A stretch of 64,000 nucleotides of DNA. Origin: Solirubrobacter sp963798325 (GTDB taxonomy: Bacteria > Actinomycetota > Thermoleophilia > Solirubrobacterales > Solirubrobacteraceae). The translations under genes were made by a program, and so were the position numbers. The DNA lies in NCBI GenBank assembly GCA_963798325.1, contig CAWCSS010000008.1:1364001-1428000 (forward strand). Reading direction: 5' to 3'. The notes beneath the pieces were generated by a model that had not been told where the DNA came from, did not search any database, and saw only the letters and a program-made list of their open reading frames with translations. Below, one piece after another: positions 1-8,004 of this stretch. Within the stretch, counting starts at the first letter, position 1. Each line of letters starts with the position of its first letter.

Positions 1-411
1 GCGGTCGCGCACGGCGGCGGGGTCAATCACCGCATCGGCCTGTTCGACTTCATCCTGATCAAGGAGAACCACTCGGAGCTCGCGGGTGGGGTGGGTGAGG
101 CGGTCCGGCGCGCCCGGGCCGCGCGGCCGGACCTGCCGCTCGCGGTCGAGGTCCGCGATCAGGCGGAGATCGCACAGGCGCTGGAAGCGCAGGCGCCGCG
201 GCTGCTGCTCGACAACATGACGCCCGACGAGGTGCGGGCGGCGGTCACGCTCGTCGGTGGGCGTGCGGCGCTCGAGGTGAGCGGCGGCATCGACGACGAA
301 ACAGTTTTGGTCTATGCGACCATTAGGGGTGTAGACTACGTATCGATCGGCGCCCTCACGCACTCCGCGCCGGTTCTCGATTTGTCGCTGATCATGGAGA
401 CTGTCCAGTGA
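1..411 (+). CDS. nadC: Nicotinate-nucleotide (quinolinate) phosphoribosyltransferase, C-terminal part
   Basis: This is the 3' part of nadC; the gene begins before the window. The enzyme converts quinolinate and PRPP to nicotinate mononucleotide in de novo NAD synthesis, in the cytosol. The frame is open from base 1. It shows the family's HRIGLFDFILIKENH stretch (lysine and following residues bind PRPP/quinolinate), then LLLDNMTPDEVR and LEVSGGIDDETV, typical of the barrel's C-terminal strands. Its TGA overlaps the GTG start of nadA (GTGA, 408-411), so the two are almost certainly co-translated in an operon nadC-nadA. The missing N-terminal half cannot be judged. Confidence 0.93.
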   Translation, partial: AVAHGGGVNHRIGLFDFILIKENHSELAGGVGEAVRRARAARPDLPLAVEVRDQAEIAQALEAQAPRLLLDNMTPDEVRAAVTLVGGRAALEVSGGIDDETVLVYATIRGVDYVSIGALTHSAPVLDLSLIMETVQ

Positions 412-1385
412 ACCTGCTCACGCTCGAGTCTGTGCCTGCGCTGCAGGCGGAGGTACGCGCGCTGGCCGCCGAGCGCGGCGCGGTGATCCTCGCCCACAAC
501 TACCAGCTGCCCGAGGTCCAGGATGTGGCCGACTTCGTCGGTGATTCGCTCGGGCTCTCGCAGCAGGCGGCGAAGACCGGCTCCGACGTGATCGCCTTCT
601 GCGGCGTGCACTTCATGGCCGAGACGGCGTCGGTGCTCTCCCCGGAGAAGACGGTGCTGCTGCCGGACCTGGACGCGGGCTGCTCGCTCGCGGACAGCAT
701 CACCGCGGAGCAGCTCAGGGCGTGGAAGGCCAAGCACCCGAACGCGCTGGTGGTGATGTACGTCAACACCACGGCCGAGGTGAAGGCCGAGACCGACTAC
801 TGCGTCACGTCGTCCAACGCCGTGCAGGTGGTCGAGCACATCTACCGCGAGCACGGCGCCGACACGGAGATCCTGTTCGGCCCGGACATGTTCCTCGGCG
901 CGTACGTCGAGAAGCAGACCGGACGCAAGATGCACGTGTGGGACGGCGAGTGCCACGTGCACGCGGGCATCCGCCCGTCCGACATCTCCGACATGCGCTC
1001 CGCGCACCCGGGCGCGGACTTCCTGATCCACCCGGAGTGCGGGTGCTCGACGTCGGTCATGGAGTACGTCGCCGCCGGCGATGTCGACGCGGAAGGCGTC
1101 CACATGCTCTCCACGGGTCAGATGTTGACCTGGGCGGCGGAGGCGCCGGCGGGCACGACGGCGATCATGGCCACCGAGACCGGCATGCTGCACCCGCTGC
1201 AGATGGCGCGCCCGGACATCGACTTCGTGGCCGCCAACGAGGCCGCCTCGTGCCGCTACATGAAGATGATCACGCTGCCGAAGCTGCGTGACACGCTTCG
1301 CGACATGTCCGGCGTGGTGAAGGTGCCGGCCGAGATCGCGAAGCGCGCGCGGCTGCCGATCGAGCGAATGGTCGCGATCAGCTGA
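408..1385 (+). CDS. nadA: Quinolinate synthase A
   Basis: Cytosolic 4Fe-4S enzyme that condenses iminoaspartate with dihydroxyacetone phosphate to give quinolinate, the step before NadC. At 325 residues it has the compact three-domain length of the short NadA class. Three cysteines sit in the expected cluster contexts: Cys92 (DAGCSLAD), Cys211 (HPECGC) and Cys282 (EAASCRYMKM). The N-terminal AHNYQLPEVQD and the GPDMFLGAYV segment are also family hallmarks. GTG start at 408 overlaps the nadC stop. No nadB follows, so L-aspartate oxidase is either upstream of the window or elsewhere. Confidence 0.96.
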   Translation: MNLLTLESVPALQAEVRALAAERGAVILAHNYQLPEVQDVADFVGDSLGLSQQAAKTGSDVIAFCGVHFMAETASVLSPEKTVLLPDLDAGCSLADSITAEQLRAWKAKHPNALVVMYVNTTAEVKAETDYCVTSSNAVQVVEHIYREHGADTEILFGPDMFLGAYVEKQTGRKMHVWDGECHVHAGIRPSDISDMRSAHPGADFLIHPECGCSTSVMEYVAAGDVDAEGVHMLSTGQMLTWAAEAPAGTTAIMATETGMLHPLQMARPDIDFVAANEAASCRYMKMITLPKLRDTLRDMSGVVKVPAEIAKRARLPIERMVAIS

Positions 1386-1418
1386 GGGCGGGAGATCGCG
1401 TCCGTCCCGACCTTGGGA

Positions 1419-2099
1419 TTACGCGAGCTCGTAGTCGACGAGGTAGGTGACCCCGCCGTCCTTCTCGAGCTCGGCGCTCGTGAGGACGGCGCCCTTCTCG
1501 AGGTCCTCGTCGTCGCAGGAGGAGGCGTCGGCGTCGTCATCGTCCCCGAGGTCGACGTCTTCCTCGACGCCATCGTCATCGACGGTGGAGGCGTCGGCGG
1601 TGAACTCGCCGTCGAGCGAATCGTCGTCGTCGGTGCCGACGAAGCCGTCATCGACCGAGGAGTCGTCGGCGGTCGCGTCGTCGGCCGGCGTGCAGTCGGT
1701 GTCGAGGGTCGCGGTGACCTTCTTGCCGGTGGCGAACTCGCTGATGGTGATGGTCGAGCCGTCGAAGGCGGTGATGGTGCCGGCGTGCTCGGCGCCGTCC
1801 TTGATCCCGTCGCCGTCGGTGTCGCGGTCGGTCGGGTCGTTGCCGGACGCGACCTCGTCGGCGTCCTTGAGGCCGTCCTTGTCGGTGTCGGCCGACTTGG
1901 GGTTCGTGCCGAGCTTGAACTCCTTGAAGTTCTTCAGGCCGTCCTTGTCGGTGTCCTTGGCCTTCCAGGAGCCGGTCAGGTGGTACTTGGCGGCGAAGGC
2001 GCCGGCCTTCGGCTTCTTGGCGGCCGACGCGGGGCCGGCGCCGATCAGGGTCAGAAGCGCCGCGAAGGCGATGGCGCTGAGGGGGCGAAGGCTGCGCAT
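1419..2099 (-). CDS. Exported protein with thrombospondin type 3-like calcium-binding repeats
   Basis: 226 residues. Residues 1-26 form a clear Sec signal peptide ending in an AxA-type site. Three Asp-rich DTDKDGL/DTDGDGI repeats follow (about residues 49-100), the pattern of thrombospondin type 3 / dockerin-like calcium loops. Next is a short beta-rich stretch (about 105-130) with the look of a DUF5666-like barrel, then a highly acidic Asp/Ser tail, ending in a hydrophobic patch. Such proteins are usually secreted or cell-wall associated and need calcium to fold; no enzymatic motif is visible. It is a monocistronic minus-strand gene converging on nadA. Confidence 0.8.
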   Translation of the reverse strand: MRSLRPLSAIAFAALLTLIGAGPASAAKKPKAGAFAAKYHLTGSWKAKDTDKDGLKNFKEFKLGTNPKSADTDKDGLKDADEVASGNDPTDRDTDGDGIKDGAEHAGTITAFDGSTITISEFATGKKVTATLDTDCTPADDATADDSSVDDGFVGTDDDDSLDGEFTADASTVDDDGVEEDVDLGDDDDADASSCDDEDLEKGAVLTSAELEKDGGVTYLVDYELA

Positions 2100-2206
2100 G
2101 CTCCCGTCATCGACCGCACGGGGGAAAACTTGGGAGCACTAGACGGACGGCGTAGGTTTGGGGGTGAGCCGGTCATGCCCGCCGCAGCGCCTCGCGCTGG
2201 CAAGAT

Positions 2207-2225
2207 AAAGGGGCCAGGCCCCTTT
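2207..2225 (-). terminator. Intrinsic terminator hairpin after the M16 peptidase operon
   Basis: A perfect 9-bp inverted repeat (AAAGGGGCC-A-GGCCCCTTT) lies 5 bp past the stop of the minus-strand gene ending at 2231. Read on the minus strand the 3' arm runs into a short T-rich tail (TTTATCTT). It would end transcription of the two-gene unit to its right before the exported-protein gene at 1419-2099. Confidence 0.65.
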
Positions 2226-2230
2226 AGGTT

Positions 2231-2593
2231 TCAGGCGTGCTCGGGCAGGAGCTCGAGGCCCCACTCGGCCGCATCGCGGACGGCGGGGAGGTTCTCGCGG
2301 CGGCGCTCGAACTCGGCGGAGGTGTAGGCGTGCATGTCGGCGGGCGCGCCCATCTCGTAGGCGTCCCACAGCGTCCCGGTGACGTAGACGCGCTCCAGCC
2401 ACGGCACGCCGTCGAAGTGGTCGGAGACGAGCACGATCACGTACTCCGGCCCACGCTCACGCTGCGCGCCGGCGCCGCGCATGTCCGCCACCCGCGCGCC
2501 GCCGAGCAGCGCGCGATCCAGCGGCCACCGGTCCGAAACCCGGCGCACATAGCGCTCGAGTTCGCGGTGGTTGAGCTCTTCGAGGCCAGTCAC
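2231..2593 (-). CDS. Small nucleotidyltransferase-like protein
   Basis: 120 residues from the GTG at 2593; another in-frame GTG lies 21 bp upstream. It is 44 bp downstream of the M16 peptidase gene on the same strand. The central part (LVSDHFDGVPWLERV) and the C-terminal stretch (YTSAEFERR followed by LPAVRDAAEWGLELL) resemble the small MNT/pol-beta-like nucleotidyltransferase family. The expected GSxxxGxxxxxSDxD catalytic segment is degenerate: a GGAR stretch stands where GS should be and the two-Asp signature is not obvious. It may therefore be inactive, or belong to another fold. Assignment is by motif resemblance only. Confidence 0.55.
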   Translation of the reverse strand: MTGLEELNHRELERYVRRVSDRWPLDRALLGGARVADMRGAGAQRERGPEYVIVLVSDHFDGVPWLERVYVTGTLWDAYEMGAPADMHAYTSAEFERRRENLPAVRDAAEWGLELLPEHA

Positions 2594-2637
2594 CCACGAC
2601 CCATTGTGGCCCACCGGCTCAGATGCGGCAAGCGTTC

Positions 2638-3891
2638 CTATGAGAACTCGGACTGATCGTGCGGTCCGACGCAGGCGACCGACAGCGACTCCGAGATCCC
2701 GCGCGCCACTTCGACCACCTGGTCGAAGGTCACCGCGTCCAGCGCCTCGATCGCCTTGTCGGGGTCGATGTCCTGCCCGAAGACGACGGTCTGCTGCGCC
2801 GCGTGACGGGCGACGGCGTTGGTGTTCTCGAACGCCAGCACCCGCCGGCCGGCGGAATACGCCCGGGCGCGCTCGAACTCCTCCTCGGTCGGCCCGTCGG
2901 TGCGCAGTTCGTCGACGATCTCGCGCATCCGCTGGTAGGCCTCGACGCACTTGGACGAGTCCAGGCCGGCGGAGAGCTGCAGGATCGGCACGTCGTTGTA
3001 GGAGTGATCGATCGCGTAGACGGAGTACGCCAGGCCGCGCTGCTCGCGGATCTCGTCGAACAGGCGCGAGCCCATCGATCCGCCCAGCAGCGTCGAATAC
3101 ACGCCCAGCGCGGCGCGCTCGGCGGGCGCGCGGGGCTCGATCGCCGGCCGGTAGGACATCCGCAGGTGCGACTGGGCGGACTCGCGCTGCTCGACCAGCG
3201 TCACCGGCTCGAACGGGGGCGCGGGCTCGGAGCCGCCGTTGGCCGAGATCGACGGGAAGCGGCCGAAGAGCTCGGCCAGCTCGTTGTTCTCGGGCAGGTG
3301 ATCGAGGTTGCCGACCAGGAACGCGCCCCCGCGCGCGCCAACCCACTGGCGGCGCCGGAAGGCCAGGATCCCGTCGCGCGAGAAGGTCCGCAGATGCTCG
3401 GCGGGGCCTAGGACAGGGCGCCCGAGCGGGTGCTCGCCGAACGCCGCGCGGTCGATCAGGTGCTCGGCCAGCACCGACGGCTGGTCCTGCGCCCGCGCGA
3501 TCTCCTGGATGACGACGCCGCGCTCGCGGTCGAGCTCCTCGGCGTCGATCTTCGGGCGACCCACGAAGTCCGTCAGCAGGTCCAGCGCCTCAGGCGCGAC
3601 CTCGGCGCGGAAGGTGATGTGGAACGCGACCAGATCGTGCGACGTGTAGGCGTTCAGCACCGCGCCCATCGTCTCCGCGGTCTGATTGACCTTGCGGTAG
3701 TCGTCGTACTTCTGGCCGCCCTTGAACACGAGATGCTCCAGAAAATGGGCCATCCCGTTCTCCTCTGGGCGTTCCGTGCGCGCGCCCGCGTCGAACGCGA
3801 CCAGCGCGGTCGTGGACCGCGTGGGGAGCTCCACGCGGTACAGCGGCAGGCCATTTGGCAGGGAGGAACTGTCGATGCGCGCCATTCCCAT
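2638..3891 (-). CDS. M16 family zinc metallopeptidase (pitrilysin/insulinase type)
   Basis: 417 residues. The inverted zinc motif HFLEH is at residues 49-53, with the third ligand Glu near residue 130 (GVVIQEI), the spacing expected for M16 peptidases. The C-terminal half has the R/Y substrate-binding segment (LFDEIREQRGLAYSVYA) of the M16C domain. The open frame extends 225 bp further upstream, but that part overlaps the ftsE leader on the other strand and lacks family similarity, so I use the ATG at 3891; a second ATG two codons later (3885) is equally possible. In actinobacteria such single-repeat proteins act as cytosolic or processing peptidases. Confidence 0.9.
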   Translation of the reverse strand: MGMARIDSSSLPNGLPLYRVELPTRSTTALVAFDAGARTERPEENGMAHFLEHLVFKGGQKYDDYRKVNQTAETMGAVLNAYTSHDLVAFHITFRAEVAPEALDLLTDFVGRPKIDAEELDRERGVVIQEIARAQDQPSVLAEHLIDRAAFGEHPLGRPVLGPAEHLRTFSRDGILAFRRRQWVGARGGAFLVGNLDHLPENNELAELFGRFPSISANGGSEPAPPFEPVTLVEQRESAQSHLRMSYRPAIEPRAPAERAALGVYSTLLGGSMGSRLFDEIREQRGLAYSVYAIDHSYNDVPILQLSAGLDSSKCVEAYQRMREIVDELRTDGPTEEEFERARAYSAGRRVLAFENTNAVARHAAQQTVVFGQDIDPDKAIEALDAVTFDQVVEVARGISESLSVACVGPHDQSEFS

Positions 3892-4009
3892 GAGCCTACT
3901 CGACACACGTTGCAGGGAACTTTGCGTTCCAGGCGAACCCTCCCCCGTACCCTCGGAGAGAGAGATCGACCGAGAGGGCTGCCGCCCCCTCGAGACTCCC
4001 CCGCTAAAA

Positions 4010-4828
4010 ATGGCTGCAACCGAACGACATCTCCGCCGCCGTCGGCACCGCGAGGCCGACCATCGAAGCGCGGCCCCCCATCCGCCCGCCACGGGCGCGG
4101 TGGTCTCCTTCAGCAACGTCGAGAAGCGCTACAGCGCGACCGACGTCGCGCTGGACGGCATCAGCTTCGACATCTATCCGGGCGAGTTCGTGTTCCTCGT
4201 CGGCCAGTCCGGTTCGGGCAAGTCGACGACGATGCGCCTGCTGATCAAGGAGGCCGAGCCGACCGGCGGTGAGATCCGCGTCGCCGGCCGCGACGTGGTG
4301 AAGATCCCGCGGGCGCGCATCCCGTACTACCGGCGCAACCTCGGCGTGATCTTCCAGGACTACAAGCTCCTGCCGAACCGCACGGTCTATGAGAACGTCG
4401 CCTACGCCCTGCAGGTCACGGGCGGCGGCCGCCGCGAGATCCGCGACAAGGTGCCGGACATCCTGCGCCTGACCGGGCTCTCCACCAAGCTGCACAACTA
4501 TCCCGACCAGCTCTCCGGCGGCGAGCAGCAGCGCGTCGCGATCGCCCGCGCGTTCGTGAACCACCCGCCGCTGCTGATCGCGGACGAGCCGACCGGCAAC
4601 CTGGACCCCGAGACCTCGATCGGGATCATGCAGCTGCTCTACCGCATCAACCAGACCGGCACGACCGTGCTCGTCGCCACGCACGACGTGGCGATGGTGG
4701 ACAAGATGCGCCGCCGCGTGATCGAGCTGGCCGACGGCCGGATCGTCCGCGACGAGCAGGCCGGCGCCTACGCCGCGCGTGAGAACACGCGCGAGTTCGC
4801 GATCCGGATGCGGAGCGCCCAGGGATGA
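4010..4828 (+). CDS. ftsE: Cell-division ABC transporter ATP-binding protein FtsE
   Basis: ATPase partner of FtsX; the pair couples cytoplasmic ATP hydrolysis to activation of peptidoglycan hydrolases during division. Walker A GQSGSGKST (residues 65-73), Q-loop FQDYKLLPNRTVYENV, signature LSGGEQQRVAIARA and Walker B with ADEPTGNLD are all intact. The ATG at 4010 gives 272 residues, with a basic N-terminal tail of about 30 residues. A GTG at 4100 would give a protein of more usual length (242). Neither start has a strong ribosome-binding site. The stop overlaps ftsX by ATGA. Confidence 0.95.
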   Translation: MAATERHLRRRRHREADHRSAAPHPPATGAVVSFSNVEKRYSATDVALDGISFDIYPGEFVFLVGQSGSGKSTTMRLLIKEAEPTGGEIRVAGRDVVKIPRARIPYYRRNLGVIFQDYKLLPNRTVYENVAYALQVTGGGRREIRDKVPDILRLTGLSTKLHNYPDQLSGGEQQRVAIARAFVNHPPLLIADEPTGNLDPETSIGIMQLLYRINQTGTTVLVATHDVAMVDKMRRRVIELADGRIVRDEQAGAYAARENTREFAIRMRSAQG

Positions 4829-5718
4829 GGCCCGTCTTCTTCCTGCGCGAGGCGCTGCGGGCGCTCAAGCGCAACGCGATCCCGAGCTTCGCCGCGATGG
4901 CCACCGTGCTCGTCACGGTGCTCGTCCTCGGCGTGTTCATCCCGGTCGTGCAGGCGACGACCGGCGCGGCCAACGAGGTCCGCGGCAAGGTCATCGCCGA
5001 CGTCTACCTCACGACCGACGTCAAGCAGAAGGACATCGACCGCGTCGACCGGCTCCTGAAGTCCGAGCCGATGATCCGCAGCGTCGTGTTCATCTCCAAG
5101 GAGCAGGCCTACAAGACCGAGAAGCAGCGCAACCCGAAGGCCTACGCGCTGCTCGGCTCCAACCCGCTGCCGGACACCTTCCGCATCACCCCGCGCAACC
5201 CGGACGACATCGGCAAGATCAAGGACGCGCTGGCGCCCACCGCGGCCGGCGGCGGCACGACGGTCGTCGATCCGGCGATCGACGAGGTGCGCAACCGCGA
5301 GGAGGACACCAACAAGATCCTCTCCGTGACGCGCGTGGTGAAGATCACGATGGCGCTGCTCGCGGGCCTGCTGGGCGTGGCGAGCATGCTCCTGATCGCC
5401 AACACGATCCGGCTGAGCCTCTACGCGCGCCGCCGTGAAGTCGAAGTCATGAAGCTCGTCGGCGCGACCGACTGGTTCATCCGCTGGCCGTTCGTCCTCG
5501 AGGGCGTCATCGTCGGCGCGATCGGGGGCGTGGTGGCGATCCTGCTGCTGGCCGTGATCAAGATCGCCGTGGTGGACCCGCTGGCGGCCGACTTCGCGCT
5601 GATCGCGGCGCCGGACACGATCGACTTCCGGCTGCTGATCGCGATCCTGCTGGCCGCGGCGGTCGCGGTCTCGGCGCTGGGCTCCGGCCTGTCGCTCAGG
5701 AAGTTCCTGCGCGTCTAG
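4825..5718 (+). CDS. ftsX: Cell-division protein FtsX (permease-like)
   Basis: 297 residues. A first membrane helix near residues 20-45 is followed by an extracytoplasmic domain (about 45-170) that in other bacteria contacts peptidoglycan hydrolases or their activators. Three more helices follow in the C-terminal half, including the conserved ANTIRLSLYARRREVEVMKLVGA segment typical of FtsX. ATG overlaps the ftsE stop, so the two are translationally coupled. It converges on the phosphatase gene with a 23-bp coding overlap (5696-5718). No hydrolase gene lies directly downstream; the CtpA-type protease at 8005 is the nearest envelope gene. Confidence 0.95.
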   Translation: MRPVFFLREALRALKRNAIPSFAAMATVLVTVLVLGVFIPVVQATTGAANEVRGKVIADVYLTTDVKQKDIDRVDRLLKSEPMIRSVVFISKEQAYKTEKQRNPKAYALLGSNPLPDTFRITPRNPDDIGKIKDALAPTAAGGGTTVVDPAIDEVRNREEDTNKILSVTRVVKITMALLAGLLGVASMLLIANTIRLSLYARRREVEVMKLVGATDWFIRWPFVLEGVIVGAIGGVVAILLLAVIKIAVVDPLAADFALIAAPDTIDFRLLIAILLAAAVAVSALGSGLSLRKFLRV

Positions 5719-7198
5719 CGACGAGCACGGCCACGTCGTCGCGGCGCTGGCCCGCTCGCGCCGCGGCGCGGTCGACGCGCGCCGCGATGCCGCCGGCGTC
5801 CTCGTGGGCGGCGGCGCGCAGCAGTTCCTCCAGGCCGCCCAGGCCGTAGGCGTCACCGGTCGTGCGGGCTTCGGTCACGCCGTCGGTGAACAGGACGAGC
5901 GATTCGCCGTCGGCGAGCGCGAAGGGCACGTCGACGAGCTTCGGGTCCGGCACCCACCCGAGCACCGAGCCGGGCCGGCCGACGTGCTCGACCTCGCCCG
6001 AGCCGCGGATGACCATCGGCAGCGGGTGCCCGGCGCAGCAGATCGTCGCCGGGCCGTCGAACGCCAGCCGGCACATCGCCACCGTGCAGTAGCGCCCGCT
6101 GACGCCGCGCTCGGCCAGCAGCGTGCGGTTGACGACGTCCAGCACCGCGCTCGGAGAGGCCTCGTACTGCGCCGCCGTCCGCAGCGTGTGGCGCACCTGC
6201 GCGGTCAGCGCCGCCGCCCGCGCGCCCTTGCCGGTGACGTCGCCGATCACCAGGTCGAGGCCGTCCTCGCGCGGCAGCACGTCGTAGAAGTCGCCGCCGA
6301 TCAGGCTGCCGTCGCCGGCGGGGCGGTAGCGCGCGGCGAGGTCCATCCCCGCGAGCGTCGGGAGCCGCTCCGGCAGCAGGCCCTGCTGGAGCGAGCGGGC
6401 GACCGTGCCGAGGTTCTCGTACAGGCGCGCGTTGTCCAGCGCCAGCGCCGCGCGCAGCGCGAGGTCCTCGGCCAGCACGAGGTCCTGCGCCCCGTAGCCG
6501 CGCTCGGTCGACGCGAACAGGACCGCGCCGAGGATCTCGCCGCGTGCCTTGAGCGGGACGATCATCGCGTTGGCCGTGCGACCGAAGAGCTGCTCGTCGG
6601 AGACGATCTCCGCGCGCCCGCCCAGGACGGCGCGGACGATCGGGTTCTCCTCGGTCGCGGGGACCCGATTGGGCATCTCGCGCAGCCGGCGCTCGACGTC
6701 GGGCAGGCGCGCGGCGCACGCGAGCCGCCGCAGCTCGTCGTGACGCAACTCGTCGACGACGCACACGTCGCCCAGGAACGGGATCGAGAGCCGCGTCAGC
6801 GAGGCGAGCGTCGACTCCAGGTCAAGCGACGCGTCCAGCAGCGGGCCGGCGTCGGCGAGGAAGGTCGAGCGACGGGCGGGCTCGCGGTAGGCGGTGACGT
6901 CGACCTGCACGCCGACGAAGTGCACGACCTCGCCGTCGGGGCCGCGCACCGGCGAGATGTGGACCTCGTTCCAGAACGGCGTGCCGTCCTTCTTGTAGTT
7001 GCGCAGATGGACGGTGGTCGCCCGCTCTTCGGCGATCGCGCGCCGGAGCTCGTCGATCGCGGCCGGGTCGGTGTCCTCGCCCTGCAGGAAGCGGCAGTTG
7101 CGCCCGAGCACCTCGTCCTCGGCGTAGCCCGTGAGCTCGAGGAAGGACTGGTTGGCGTAGACGATCGGGAGATCGTCCAGGCGCGGGTCGCTCAGCAC
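5696..7198 (-). CDS. LOV-GAF-PP2C (SpoIIE/RsbU-type) serine phosphatase
   Basis: Domains in order: a blue-light LOV domain (residues 1-105) with the flavin-adduct cysteine in GRNCRFLQG (Cys35), a GAF domain (about 125-260), and a PP2C-like SpoIIE phosphatase (about 290-497) with GGDFYDVLP and VIGDVTGKGARAA metal-binding motifs. It should dephosphorylate a STAS anti-anti-sigma factor in response to light or ligand; the STAS gene lies directly upstream. The first canonical start is the GTG at 7198, at the edge of the LOV core. Coding similarity continues 14 codons further (LREALDQAGVGF), up to an in-frame TGA. A GGAGGG at the end of the STAS gene is well placed for an ATC (7237) or CTG (7234) start. 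Confidence 0.92.
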   Translation of the reverse strand: MLSDPRLDDLPIVYANQSFLELTGYAEDEVLGRNCRFLQGEDTDPAAIDELRRAIAEERATTVHLRNYKKDGTPFWNEVHISPVRGPDGEVVHFVGVQVDVTAYREPARRSTFLADAGPLLDASLDLESTLASLTRLSIPFLGDVCVVDELRHDELRRLACAARLPDVERRLREMPNRVPATEENPIVRAVLGGRAEIVSDEQLFGRTANAMIVPLKARGEILGAVLFASTERGYGAQDLVLAEDLALRAALALDNARLYENLGTVARSLQQGLLPERLPTLAGMDLAARYRPAGDGSLIGGDFYDVLPREDGLDLVIGDVTGKGARAAALTAQVRHTLRTAAQYEASPSAVLDVVNRTLLAERGVSGRYCTVAMCRLAFDGPATICCAGHPLPMVIRGSGEVEHVGRPGSVLGWVPDPKLVDVPFALADGESLVLFTDGVTEARTTGDAYGLGGLEELLRAAAHEDAGGIAARVDRAAARAGQRRDDVAVLVARRAGTS

Positions 7199-7240
7199 GA
7201 AGCCGACCCCCGCCTGATCGAGAGCCTCGCGCAGGATCGC

Positions 7241-7558
7241 TCAGCCCTCCAGGTTGAGCCGGTCGGCCACCTCTGCGAGCTCGAGGACGCGTCGCGGCTC
7301 GCCGTCGGAGCGCACCGCGACGATGAACGTGCGGCCCTCCTCGCGGGCGCGCACGTCGGCATCGAGCACGAGCTGGAGTCCGGTGGAGTCGAAGAAGCTG
7401 ACGTTGTGCAGATCGAGCACGAGCACGGGCGGCTGATCGTTCTCGGCGCGGCGCAGTTCCTCCTCGGCGCGCGGCCCGGTCTCCATGTCCAATTCGCCGG
7501 AGACGACGATCCGGACACTGCCGTTGGACTGCTGACGTTCGACGGAGAATGGAAGCAT
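7241..7558 (-). CDS. STAS-domain anti-sigma factor antagonist
   Basis: 105 residues, one STAS domain. The conserved loop DSTGLQLV (Ser about residue 62) carries the serine that is phosphorylated by the cognate kinase and dephosphorylated by the PP2C phosphatase encoded just downstream. In partner-switching systems the unphosphorylated STAS protein binds the anti-sigma HATPase and frees a sigma factor. Its ATG (7556-7558) overlaps the first possible start of the divergent HATPase gene, so both promoters lie inside the opposite gene's 5' region. No sigma factor gene is adjacent. Confidence 0.92.
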   Translation of the reverse strand: MLPFSVERQQSNGSVRIVVSGELDMETGPRAEEELRRAENDQPPVLVLDLHNVSFFDSTGLQLVLDADVRAREEGRTFIVAVRSDGEPRRVLELAEVADRLNLEG

Positions 7559-7598
7559 GGCTGTTTCGGTCGTACGGCGGGTAAGCCGCCGGTGGCCA

Positions 7599-7964
7599 AT
7601 GTTCTACTCGGAAACGCTCCCGAAGACACCCGGTTCGGCCGGCCTCGCCCGCGATCTGCTCGCGCGCGTCGGCGACGGGGTCCCCGCGAATGTACTCGAC
7701 GACGCGCGCCTGCTGGTCTCCGAATTGGTGGCCAACGCCGTCGAACACGTGGCCGAAGAGGGCGAGATCACGGTGTCCATCGCGCTGGAGAAGGGCGTGC
7801 TGCGGATCGAGGTTCGTGACCCTGGGCCTGGGTTCACATTCGCCGAGCGCGCCGGCGACGCGGGCGCGAGCGATCGTGGCTGGGGGCTGGTGTTCGTCAA
7901 CCGCGTCGCCTCGCGCTGGGCGAACGAGCCCGGCTGCGTCTGGTTCGAGCTGCGCGGTTCTTAG
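7599..7964 (+). CDS. RsbW-like anti-sigma serine kinase / HATPase
   Basis: 121 residues from the ATG at 7599, which has GGTGG about 5 bases upstream; an in-frame ATG at 7557 would add 14 basic residues and overlap the divergent STAS start. It has a Bergerat ATP fold: N-box LVANAVEH, G1 box RDPGPGF, and G2 box GWGLVFV. It lacks any histidine phosphoacceptor, so it is a stand-alone kinase of the RsbW/SpoIIAB type. It is probably the anti-sigma partner of the divergent STAS protein, although such HATPases in actinobacteria may act on distant partners. Confidence 0.88.
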   Translation: MFYSETLPKTPGSAGLARDLLARVGDGVPANVLDDARLLVSELVANAVEHVAEEGEITVSIALEKGVLRIEVRDPGPGFTFAERAGDAGASDRGWGLVFVNRVASRWANEPGCVWFELRGS

Positions 7965-8004
7965 CTGCACGTGATGTTGGTCGCGGTACCGTCACCGATC
8001 GCAA

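Noticed and set aside
3892..4116. N-terminal extension of the M16 peptidase
   Set aside because: The extra 75 residues are Arg/Ser-rich, unlike the family, and overlap the ftsE leader.
5804..7819. Long open frame on the plus strand, antisense to the LOV phosphatase
   Set aside because: Arg/Val/Gly-rich sequence with no family similarity; it is a by-product of GC-rich third positions in the real gene.
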